DNA of 5,707 nt from contig JAKANT010000142.1 of the NCBI GenBank assembly GCA_021823635.1, positions 1-5,707 on the forward strand, in the 5' to 3' direction. The notes beneath the pieces are model-generated. The model was not told the DNA's origin, searched no databases, and was given only the letters and a program-made list of their open reading frames with translations. Position 1 is the stretch's first letter, and each line of letters opens with the position of its first letter. This document shows positions 1 to 5,707 of the stretch, piece by piece. This DNA is from Pseudomonadota bacterium. Lineage in GTDB: Bacteria; Pseudomonadota; Gammaproteobacteria; Burkholderiales; Burkholderiaceae_F. The translations under genes were made by a program, and so were the position numbers.

Positions 1-1
1 C

Positions 2-148
2 GCGGCGATGATTGCCGCTCCTGGTCGCACGAAGCTCCAAGTCGGCGCTCGCCGGGACAACTTCAAGGCTCGATACCATCTCAGCGTCGCCTCGTACCGC
101 GGTGCCCGCCGGCAGCCGACTCCGCGCTACCGGCTCGATGGGGTCGCG
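2..148 (+). other. Open in-frame stretch upstream of the LolA-like gene, status unclear
   Basis: This stretch is open in the same frame as the LolA-like gene, with no stop from base 2 onward, so it is either a leader, the end of something fused to the next gene, or an N-terminal extension starting at the ATG at base 8. Third codon positions are mostly G or C, more so than in the +1 frame, so it resembles coding sequence. A TGA in the third frame at 9-11 overlaps the ATG at 8 as ATGA, the same junction type used elsewhere in this cluster, and could be the end of an upstream gene. The predicted peptide is basic, has no domain I recognise, and precedes a good signal peptide, which argues against it being part of the mature carrier protein. 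No promoter or hairpin is evident. Confidence 0.3.
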
Positions 149-820
149 ATGCACATTGGTCTCCGCTTGAAGGGGTTTCTTGGCGGCCTGTTTGTCGCCC
201 TTGCGAGCGTTGCGGCGTCGGCGCAGCAGCGCGAGGCTGACAGGCCAGCGGCGGCGGTCAGCGATCCCTGGAAGGCTGACGCCAGACATCCGCCTACCGA
301 GGACGGTCGGGGAGCGCTCGAAGCGCTATTCGCCTCGCTGGCCGCCCAGGGCGAGCGCGTGGCGGGCTTCGTCGAACGGCGCCACTCGGCGCTGTTTCGC
401 CAGCCGGTCGAGCAGAGGGGAACGCTGCGCTTCGTGCCGCCGGCGCTGCTGGAGCGCGACCTGACGTCGCCGCGGCGCGAGCACGTGCGCATCGACGGCG
501 AGCAGGTGACCGTGCGCACATGGGGCGAGGACGGGAAGACCCAGACGCACCGGCTGGCGCTCGCCGCGCAGCCGCAACTGGCGGCGCTGGCCGACGCGCT
601 GCGCGCGATCCTGGCCGGCGATTTCGCCGCGCTCGAGCGCCGCTTCGCCGTGCGACTGACGCAGCCGCCGCCGCGCTGGCGCGTCGAACTCGCCCCGCGT
701 GACGAGCCGACGCCGGCGGCGTCGATTCGCCTGGCCGGCGCCGCGGGCGAGGTCGAACGCATCGAGATCCTCGAAGCGAGCGGCGATCGTATCGAGATCC
801 TGCTGACGCCACGCCGATGA
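149..820 (+). CDS. apeL: LolA-like periplasmic outer-membrane carrier protein of the aryl polyene cluster
   Basis: Predicted 223-residue secreted protein. The chosen ATG at 149 opens a classic signal peptide: basic residues near 6-8, a hydrophobic core at about 9-23, and an Ala-Ser-Ala cleavage site before Gln26. The rest resembles LolA-type carriers: a helical start, then the family pattern FxERRHSALFRQPVEQRG (about residues 72-89) followed by a TLRFVPPALLER strand and a TSPRREHVRIDGE segment, ending in repeated beta strands (RIEIL occurs twice). Proteins of this family carry lipid-like cargo across the periplasm in a half-barrel. In aryl polyene clusters a LolA homologue sits beside the MMPL exporter and is thought to help place the pigment in the outer membrane. 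Its stop overlaps the exporter start (ATGA). A much longer start at base 8 is possible but would put 47 residues before the signal peptide. It is too divergent, and the context too specific, to be the housekeeping lolA. The symbol is assigned by context. Confidence 0.78.
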   Translation: MHIGLRLKGFLGGLFVALASVAASAQQREADRPAAAVSDPWKADARHPPTEDGRGALEALFASLAAQGERVAGFVERRHSALFRQPVEQRGTLRFVPPALLERDLTSPRREHVRIDGEQVTVRTWGEDGKTQTHRLALAAQPQLAALADALRAILAGDFAALERRFAVRLTQPPPRWRVELAPRDEPTPAASIRLAGAAGEVERIEILEASGDRIEILLTPRR

Positions 821-3108
821 AGCTTTGCGCGCGCTGGCTCGCCTGGGCCGCGGCGATGGCCGCGTGCGCGTGGATCGTCGCACGCGCACCGGTCGTCACC
901 GACATCGCCGCCTTCCTGCCGGGGCCCGCGACGGCGGAGCAGCGGCTGCTCGCCGAGCAGTTGCGCGACGGCGTCGCGTCCCGCCTGGTGTTGATCGGCG
1001 TGCGCGCCGCACGCAGCGAAGACGCCGCCGCGGCGGCGCGCGCGCTGGCGGCGCGGCTGCGCGCCGACCCGGCCTTCGCGTTCGTCGCCGACGGCGATCC
1101 GGCCGGCTTCGAACGCGAACGGCAGTTGCTGTTCGAGGGGCGCTATCTGTTGAGCCCGCAGGTGACGCCGCAGGCGTTCACCGCCGACGGACTGCGCGCG
1201 GCATTCGCGCGGCTGCAAGCGCAGTTGACCTCGGCGCTGGCACCCGTGGTGCGGCCGCTCGCGGCGGCCGACCCGACCGGCGAGCTGCTTGCGATCGCGC
1301 AGCGGCTGGCACAGGTTCCCGCACCCCGCACGCAGCACGGCGCGTGGTTCACGACCGACGGCCGCAGCGCGATCGTGCTGGCCGAGACGCGCGCGCCGGG
1401 GTTCGACATCGAGGCGCAGGGGGCGGCCAAGCGCGCGATCGAATCGCACTTCGCCGCCCTCGAGGCGGCACCGGGGCTGACGCTCGAGCTGGCGGGCCCC
1501 GGCGTGTTCGCGGTGGAGTCGCGCGCGCGCATCGAGCGCGATGCCGAGCGCCTGTCGCTGCTCGCCGCGGGGTTGATCGGCGCGCTGCTTCTGGCCGCGC
1601 TGCGCAGTCCGCGCTTCCTGCTGCTGGCCGCGCTGCCGGTGGCCAGCGGCGCGCTGGCAGCGCTGGCGGCGGTGGCGTTGGCGTTCGGAGAGATCCACGG
1701 CATCACGATCGGCTTCGGCCTGACGCTGATCGGCGAGGCGGTCGATTACGCGATCTACGTCCATGTGCAGCGTCCGCGCGCCGGCGACGCCCAGGGCGAG
1801 GCGAGGCTGGCGCGCGCGCTGCTGCTTGCGGTGCTGACGTCGGCGGCCGGATTCCTCGCGATGATGCTGTCGGGCTTTCGCGGCCTGGCGCAACTGGGCG
1901 TGTTTTCGCTAGTCGGCATCGTGGTCGCCGGCGGCGTGGCCCGCTTCTATCTGCCGCCGCTGCTACCGTCTGCGCCGTCGCTGCCGCCGCTCGATTGGCC
2001 GCCGCGGCGCACGGGCTGGCTGCGCGCGCTGCAGGCGCTGGTGGCCGTTGCCGTCGTGGCGTCGGGCGCGGCGCTTCTCGCGCGCGGCGGCTCGATCTGG
2101 AACGACGAGCTGGCAGCCATCTCGCCGCTGCCGGCCGCGGCGGGCGAACTGGACGCGCGCCTGCGCGGCGATGCCGGACTGCCGGAGCTGCGCTGGGTCA
2201 TCGCGCTGCCGCGCGGCACGCAGGAGCAGGCGCTGCAAGCCGCCGAGGCGCTGCGGCCGGCCCTCGAGGGGCTGCGCGACGCCGGCGCGATCGCGGGTTT
2301 CGATTCGCCCGCCGACCTGCTGCCGAGCGAACGCACGCAGCGCGCGCGCCAGGCAGCGCTTCCGCCGCGCGCTGAGCTGCAGGCCGCGCTGGCGGCAGCG
2401 CTCGCCGGCAGCAACTTCGAAGCGGCGGCGTTCGCGCCGTTCGTCGATGCGGTCGAGCGGGCGCGGCAGGCGCCGCTCGTGGGTGCCGATCATTACGCCG
2501 GCAGCGCGCTCGGGCAGCGGCTGCGCGCGCAACTGGTGCCGCACGCAGGGGGCGTGGCGTTGCTGATCACGCTGCGCGGCGTGGACGCGGCGCGCGCCGA
2601 TGCGCTGCGCGCAGCGGTGGCTGCGCACGGGGCGGCGCTGATCGACCTGAAGGGCGACGTCGAGCGGCTGATCGCCGAGTATCGCCGCACGGCCGTGTGG
2701 GCGGCCGTCGCTGGCGCGGTGCTGATCGTGCTGCTGCTCGCCGCGCGGCTGCGCAAGGCCGCGGCGGTGCTGCGCATCGTCGTGGCGCTCGCCGCCGCGG
2801 TGACCGTCGCCGCCGGCGCGCTGGTGGTCGTCGCCGGCGCGCTGACGTTGTTCCACCTGGTCGCGCTGCTGCTGGTGGCGGGCGTCGGCTCCAACTATGC
2901 GATGTTCTTCGCGCGCCTGCCGGCGGAGGCCGACGCGCGCCGCGCCACCCTCGGTTCGGTGCTGCTGGCCGCGACGACGACCTTTCTCGCGTTCGCACTG
3001 CTCGCCACGTCCGCCACACCGGTTTTGCATATGATTGGCGCGACGGTCGCCATCGGCACGGTCGCCGCGCTCGCGGCGAGCGCGGCCTGCGCCGCGGTCG
3101 AATCCTGA
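817..3108 (+). CDS. apeM: MMPL/RND-family exporter of the aryl polyene cluster
   Basis: A 763-residue inner-membrane protein with the duplicated RND layout. One N-terminal membrane helix (about residues 7-25) is followed by a periplasmic domain (about 26-243, opening with the family-like IAAFLPGP), then five helices (about 246-264, 268-290, 293-316, 331-353 and 357-380). A seventh helix (about 403-424) leads to a second periplasmic domain (about 425-626, opening SIWNDELAAISPLP) and five more helices (about 627-646, 650-675, 677-700, 710-730 and 735-760). TM4 holds GEAVDY with Asp310, the usual proton-relay position. The matching TM10 motif reads GVGSNY, with Asn693 instead of Asp. Related exporters (HpnN, MmpL, ApeM) move lipids or polyketides out of the inner membrane using the proton gradient. 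The likely cargo is the aryl polyene lipid, passed to the LolA-like protein encoded just upstream. The start overlaps the previous stop as ATGA and has no clear ribosome binding site, so translation is probably coupled. Confidence 0.85.
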   Translation: MKLCARWLAWAAAMAACAWIVARAPVVTDIAAFLPGPATAEQRLLAEQLRDGVASRLVLIGVRAARSEDAAAAARALAARLRADPAFAFVADGDPAGFERERQLLFEGRYLLSPQVTPQAFTADGLRAAFARLQAQLTSALAPVVRPLAAADPTGELLAIAQRLAQVPAPRTQHGAWFTTDGRSAIVLAETRAPGFDIEAQGAAKRAIESHFAALEAAPGLTLELAGPGVFAVESRARIERDAERLSLLAAGLIGALLLAALRSPRFLLLAALPVASGALAALAAVALAFGEIHGITIGFGLTLIGEAVDYAIYVHVQRPRAGDAQGEARLARALLLAVLTSAAGFLAMMLSGFRGLAQLGVFSLVGIVVAGGVARFYLPPLLPSAPSLPPLDWPPRRTGWLRALQALVAVAVVASGAALLARGGSIWNDELAAISPLPAAAGELDARLRGDAGLPELRWVIALPRGTQEQALQAAEALRPALEGLRDAGAIAGFDSPADLLPSERTQRARQAALPPRAELQAALAAALAGSNFEAAAFAPFVDAVERARQAPLVGADHYAGSALGQRLRAQLVPHAGGVALLITLRGVDAARADALRAAVAAHGAALIDLKGDVERLIAEYRRTAVWAAVAGAVLIVLLLAARLRKAAAVLRIVVALAAAVTVAAGALVVVAGALTLFHLVALLLVAGVGSNYAMFFARLPAEADARRATLGSVLLAATTTFLAFALLATSATPVLHMIGATVAIGTVAALAASAACAAVES

Positions 3109-3110
3109 GG
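3106..3110 (+). promoter_or_regulatory. Ribosome binding site supporting a TTG start of the KS gene
   Basis: TGAGG, made of the exporter stop codon plus two G residues, lies 8 bases before the TTG at 3119. It is the main reason for choosing that start: no in-frame ATG or GTG lies near the expected N-terminus, and the family-like strand IVVSDFTATTAVG begins five residues after the TTG. Confidence 0.6.
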
Positions 3111-3118
3111 CCCCGTTC

Positions 3119-4342
3119 TTGCAGCGCGAACCCATCGTCGTCAGCGATTTCACCGCGACCACCGCCGTCGGCCGGGGGCGCGAAGCCTTGCTCGACGCGC
3201 TGCGCACGCGCCGCGGCGCGCTCAAGCCGTGCGAGTTCGCGCCGCCCGAGCTGGCACCGTTCGGACGCGTTCATCGCCTCGACACCTACATCGGCGAGGT
3301 CGAAGGCCTGCAGGACGTCGCGCTGCCCGAGCCGCTGGCGCGCTACGACTGCCGCAACAACCGGCTCGCCTACCTCGGACTGCAGCAGGACGGTTTGCCT
3401 GCGCAGGTGCAACGGCTGAAAGATCAGTACGGCGCCGAGCGCGTGGCGGTGATCCTCGGCACCAGCACCGCCGGTCTGCTGCAGGCCGAGTGGGCGTATC
3501 ACGTGCGCGGCGGCGCGGGTCCGCTGCCGGCATCGTTCGATTACGCGGCGACGCTGAACGGCTATTCGCTCGCCTCCTTCGTCACCGCGCTCACGGGGCT
3601 GGCCGGTCCCGCGTACGTGATCTCGACCGCCTGTTCGTCCAGCGCCAAGGTGTTCGCCACCGCGGCGCGCCTGATGCAGGCCAATCTCGCCGATGCGGCG
3701 TTGGTCGGCGGCGTGGATTCGCTGTGCCTGACGACGCTGTACGGCTTCGGCTCGCTCGAGCTGCTGTCGCGCGCGCCGTGCAAGCCGTACGCGCCGGATC
3801 GCAGCGGCATCTCGATCGGCGAGGGCGCGGGCTTCGCGATACTCGAGCGCGAAAGCCGCGCGCCGCGCGCGGTCGCGCGGCTGGCGGGATGGGGCGAATC
3901 GAGCGACGCGCACCATATGTCTTCGCCGCATCCGGAGGGGCTGGGCGCGCAACTGGCGATGCGCGCAGCACTGGATCGCGCCGGGCTGCGCGCGCACGAG
4001 ATCGATTACATCAACCTGCACGGCACGGCCACGCGCAGCAACGACGTCGCCGAGGGGCGGGCGGTGGCGGCCATCTTTGGCGACGCGGTGCCGACCAGTT
4101 CCACCAAGGCCTGGTTCGGCCACCTGCTGGGCGCGGCCGGCATCGCCGAGGCGGCGGTGACCTTGCTGGCCCTCGCCGAGGGCTTCGCGCCAGGGACGTT
4201 GAACACCGAAGAAAAGGACCCGGCCTGCCCGAACCGGTTGCTGATCGGCAACGTCGATCTGCCGCTGCGCTACGCGCTGACGAACTCGTTCGGCTTCGGC
4301 GGCAGCAACTGCAGCCTGATCTTCGAAGCGGTGGCGCGATGA
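3119..4342 (+). CDS. apeO: Beta-ketoacyl-ACP synthase (elongating KS, FabF-like) of the aryl polyene cluster
   Basis: A 407-residue ketosynthase with a complete thiolase fold. The active-site cysteine is Cys172 in ISTACSSSAK; the catalytic histidines are His301 in NLHGTAT and His335 in WFGHLLGAAG; Lys330 precedes the latter, and the C-terminal glycine-rich loop NSFGFGGSN spans 389-397. It should therefore perform decarboxylative Claisen condensation of malonyl-ACP with the growing chain. The N-terminus (IVVSDFTATTAVG) and the CRNNRLA stretch near residue 79 resemble the KS of aryl polyene clusters more than housekeeping FabF. The gene immediately downstream, overlapping by ATGA, encodes a cysteine-less partner; in E. 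coli ApeO works as a heterodimer with ApeC, and the same pairing is inferred here. The start is TTG with a TGAGG ribosome site, 10 bases after the exporter stop. An open frame runs back to 3035 inside the exporter gene, but that part is arginine/proline-rich and looks non-coding. The alternative identity is ApeR, a second KS of such clusters; the position beside the chain-length factor favours ApeO. Confidence 0.85.
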   Translation: MQREPIVVSDFTATTAVGRGREALLDALRTRRGALKPCEFAPPELAPFGRVHRLDTYIGEVEGLQDVALPEPLARYDCRNNRLAYLGLQQDGLPAQVQRLKDQYGAERVAVILGTSTAGLLQAEWAYHVRGGAGPLPASFDYAATLNGYSLASFVTALTGLAGPAYVISTACSSSAKVFATAARLMQANLADAALVGGVDSLCLTTLYGFGSLELLSRAPCKPYAPDRSGISIGEGAGFAILERESRAPRAVARLAGWGESSDAHHMSSPHPEGLGAQLAMRAALDRAGLRAHEIDYINLHGTATRSNDVAEGRAVAAIFGDAVPTSSTKAWFGHLLGAAGIAEAAVTLLALAEGFAPGTLNTEEKDPACPNRLLIGNVDLPLRYALTNSFGFGGSNCSLIFEAVAR

Positions 4343-5133
4343 GGCTGTTCGTGTGCGGCATCGGCGTGTGGTCGCCCGCGCTGCCATCGTGGCCGGCGTG
4401 CAAGGCGCGCCTGGCGGGCGGCGCGGTGGCCGCCGGCGACATAGGGCTGCCGAAGGCCGAGTGGCTGCCGCCGGTCGAACGCCGTCGCGCGACCCTGAGC
4501 ACGCGGGTCGTGCTGACGGTGACGCAGGAGGCGCTGACGGCGGCGAGCTGGAGCCCCGCGCAGTTGCCGACCGTGTTCGCGTCCAGTTCGGGTAGCCCCG
4601 ACATCACCGACGAACTGTGCGCGGCGCTCGCCGCCGGCGACACCCAGATCTCGCCGACACGCTTTCACAACTCGGTGCACAACGCCGCCGCCGGGTATTA
4701 CTCGATCGCGGTGGGCTCTCGCGCACCGTCGACCAGCCTGGCCGCTTTCGACGCCAGCGCGGTCGCCGGCCTGATCGAAGCGGCGTCGATGGCGCTTTCC
4801 GATTCCACGCCGGTCTTGTTCTGCTCGTTCGACGTGCCGTACACGGGCCCGCTGGCGCTGGTGCGGCCGGTGGTCGATCCGTGGGGGGTGGCCCTGGCGC
4901 TCACGCCCGAACCCGCGCCCGGCAGCATCGCGCGCCTCGACCTCGCCTGGTCGGGCCGTGTGTCGAGCGCGGACTCCGCGTGCAGCGATGTCGACCTGGA
5001 GTACATGCGGCTGCACAACCCGAGCGCGCGCCTGCTGCCGCTGCTCGCGCTGCTCGCAGGCCCGACCGCGGGCAGCGCGCTTTTTTCCGCCACGCCGGCG
5101 GGCCAGTTGCGCATCGACGTCACGCCATGCTGA
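4339..5133 (+). CDS. apeC: Ketoacyl-synthase-like chain length factor (N-terminal KS domain only)
   Basis: A 264-residue protein belonging to the short family that matches only the N-terminal half of ketosynthases (Pfam ketoacyl-synt_2 type). It opens with the KS-like strand FVCGIGVWSPAL. It carries the family signature FHNSVHNAAAGYYSIA at 109-124, and then STSLAAFDAS at about 131-140 where a true KS has its nucleophile-elbow cysteine. There is no cysteine at that place and no HGT or GH histidine motif, so it is not expected to condense on its own. In E. coli, ApeC acts as the chain length factor partner of the KS ApeO and helps set the number of double bonds; that role is inferred here from the family signature and the ATGA overlap with the KS gene. 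The overlap suggests coupled, near-equal synthesis of the two subunits. There is no signal peptide and no membrane segment, so it should be cytoplasmic. Its short length is normal for the family and not a truncation. Confidence 0.82.
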   Translation: MRLFVCGIGVWSPALPSWPACKARLAGGAVAAGDIGLPKAEWLPPVERRRATLSTRVVLTVTQEALTAASWSPAQLPTVFASSSGSPDITDELCAALAAGDTQISPTRFHNSVHNAAAGYYSIAVGSRAPSTSLAAFDASAVAGLIEAASMALSDSTPVLFCSFDVPYTGPLALVRPVVDPWGVALALTPEPAPGSIARLDLAWSGRVSSADSACSDVDLEYMRLHNPSARLLPLLALLAGPTAGSALFSATPAGQLRIDVTPC

Positions 5134-5552
5134 CTGCGCTGGAGCATCTGCTGCCGCACGCCGGCCGCATGCGGGTGATCGCGGCCGTGCGCCGGTGGGA
5201 CGCAACCTCGATCGAGTGCGTGGCGGCGGATCATCGCGATGCCGCCAATCCGCTGCGAATCGGCGATACGCTGCCTGCGGTGTGCGGCCTCGAATACGGC
5301 GCGCAGGCGATGGCGATCCACGGCGCGCTGGTGGCGGGGCGCACGGCCAAGCCGCGCGTCGGTCTGCTGGTGGCGGCGCACGAACTGCGCTGGTCGGTGC
5401 CGCGGCTGGATACGATCGCCGAGGAACTGACCGTTCGCGCCGCGCGGCTGCTCGGCTCCGAGCGTCAGGTCGCGTACGAATTCGAGGTGACGGCCGGCGG
5501 GCGCGCGCTGGTCAGCGGCCGCGCCGGCGTGATGCTCGAGGCGGTTGCGTGA
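5127..5552 (+). CDS. apeP: Hotdog-fold 3-hydroxyacyl-ACP dehydratase of the aryl polyene cluster
   Basis: A 141-residue cytoplasmic hotdog protein, about the size of FabZ/FabA-type dehydratases. The N-terminal LLPHAGRM carries the Pro-His pair (His11) typical of FabZ-like enzymes. The central hotdog helix GLEYGAQAMAIHG supplies Glu56, which aligns with the catalytic acid of this class. The beta strands LLVAAHELRW, VAYEFEV and SGRAGVML complete the fold. It should remove water from the 3-hydroxyacyl-ACP made by the cluster ketoreductase, giving the trans double bond of each polyene step. In E. coli, ApeP pairs with a second dehydratase, ApeI, which is not in this window. The ATG at 5127 overlaps the previous stop by 7 bases and is the only start that keeps the LPH motif; the later ATG at 5169 would remove it. 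The gene ends in a GTGA overlap with the next one. Confidence 0.83.
   Translation: MLTALEHLLPHAGRMRVIAAVRRWDATSIECVAADHRDAANPLRIGDTLPAVCGLEYGAQAMAIHGALVAGRTAKPRVGLLVAAHELRWSVPRLDTIAEELTVRAARLLGSERQVAYEFEVTAGGRALVSGRAGVMLEAVA
5538..5541 (+). promoter_or_regulatory. Ribosome binding site supporting a GTG start of the PPTase gene
   Basis: GAGG lies 7 bases before the GTG at 5549, inside the end of the dehydratase gene. Together with the GTGA stop/start overlap it supports the GTG as the start of the last gene. Confidence 0.5.
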
Positions 5553-5707
5553 AAGCGTGGCTGTGGCTGGCGGATACGGCGGCGGCCGCCGATGCGGGAT
5601 GGTTCGAGGCCGCGCGCGCGCTCCTGACGGCGAGCGAAACCGCCCGCCTGCGGCGCATCGCGCGGCCGCAGCGGCGTGCGCAGTTCGCCTGCGGCCACCA
5701 GATCGGA
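5549..5707 (+). CDS. Probable 4'-phosphopantetheinyl transferase, N-terminal part (cut by window end)
   Basis: Only the first 53 codons are present and the frame is still open at the window edge. The peptide begins VKAWLWLADT, with the GTG start read as Met. It then contains LTASETARLRRIARPQRRAQ followed by FACGH, which fits the conserved N-terminal pattern of Sfp/AcpT-like transferases (LSxxExxRxxRxxxxxxRxxFxxxRxxLR). Such enzymes transfer 4'-phosphopantetheine from CoA to a serine of acyl carrier proteins, which the APE carrier proteins need to be active. The Mg-binding and CoA-binding motifs (GxD and WxxKEAxxK types) would lie downstream and cannot be seen, so the assignment rests on this pattern and on the known presence of a PPTase in many APE clusters. 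The start overlaps the dehydratase stop as GTGA and has a GAGG site upstream. No function beyond this can be claimed from the fragment. Confidence 0.65.
   Translation, partial: MKAWLWLADTAAAADAGWFEAARALLTASETARLRRIARPQRRAQFACGHQIG

Noticed and set aside
761..800. Direct repeat of atcgagatcc, 30 bases apart
   Set aside because: Encodes two similar beta strands (RIEIL) at the end of the LolA-like protein; too short and isolated to be a regulatory or mobile repeat.
127..1893. Long open frame on the minus strand (588 codons)
   Set aside because: Arg/Gln/His-rich, low-complexity translation lying opposite the LolA-like and exporter genes; typical antisense shadow in high-GC DNA.
3035..3118. Upstream extension of the KS frame from a TTG inside the exporter gene
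   Set aside because: The extra residues are Arg/Pro/Ser-rich and overlap coding sequence of the last exporter helix; the KS-like fold starts right after 3119.
3109..3118. Possible terminator or promoter between the exporter and KS genes
   Set aside because: Only 10 bases, with no hairpin or T run; the gap holds just the ribosome site spacing.
4006..4251. Minus-strand open frame of 81 codons with a less biased composition
   Set aside because: Lies opposite the conserved KS active-site region (HGT and GH motifs), so its openness is explained by constraint on the KS codons.
3229..4338. Upstream part of the chain-length-factor frame, open from 3229
   Set aside because: This part reads as an Arg/Ala-rich shadow of the KS gene; KS-like sequence begins only at the ATG at 4339.
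2567..4387. Long open frame on the minus strand (606 codons)
   Set aside because: Arginine-rich with no recognisable domain, opposite the exporter end and the KS gene, whose catalytic motifs are clear on the plus strand.
4617..5126. Upstream part of the dehydratase frame, open from 4617
   Set aside because: Low-complexity Arg-rich translation opposite in frame to the chain length factor; the hotdog domain begins at 5127.

Overview
This GC-rich window (about 70% G+C by eye) is a piece of an aryl polyene (APE) pigment cluster of the E. coli/Xanthomonas type. All genes lie on the plus strand and are packed head to tail with no gap over 10 bases inside the cluster. The G+C content, the strong G/C third-position bias and the gene families suggest a Gram-negative proteobacterium, probably a beta- or gammaproteobacterium such as Burkholderiales or Xanthomonadales. 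The sequence alone does not settle the genus.

Layout from left to right: an in-frame open stretch of unclear status (2-148); a secreted LolA-like carrier protein (149-820, apeL-like); a 763-residue MMPL/RND-family membrane exporter (817-3108, apeM-like); a catalytically complete beta-ketoacyl-ACP synthase with a probable TTG start (3119-4342, apeO-like); a short, cysteine-less ketoacyl synthase homologue of the chain-length-factor type (4339-5133, apeC-like); a small hotdog-fold 3-hydroxyacyl-ACP dehydratase (5127-5552, apeP-like); and the first 53 codons of a probable Sfp-type 4'-phosphopantetheinyl transferase cut by the window end (5549-5707).

How they work together (known for the family, inferred here): the transferase would load the phosphopantetheine arm on the cluster's acyl carrier proteins. 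The KS/chain-length-factor pair would condense malonyl units onto an aryl starter. A ketoreductase (not in this window) and the dehydratase would turn each new keto group into a conjugated double bond. The finished aryl polyene lipid would be moved to the outer membrane by the MMPL exporter with the LolA-like carrier. Four of the five junctions are short start/stop overlaps (ATGA, ATGA, 7 bases, GTGA), which indicates one translationally coupled transcript. No promoter, terminator, RNA gene, mobile element or CRISPR array was seen. The system is known rather than new. The oddities worth checking are the in-frame N-terminal extension before the LolA-like gene, the Asn replacing the expected Asp in the second transmembrane motif of the exporter, the TTG start of the KS, and the gene order.
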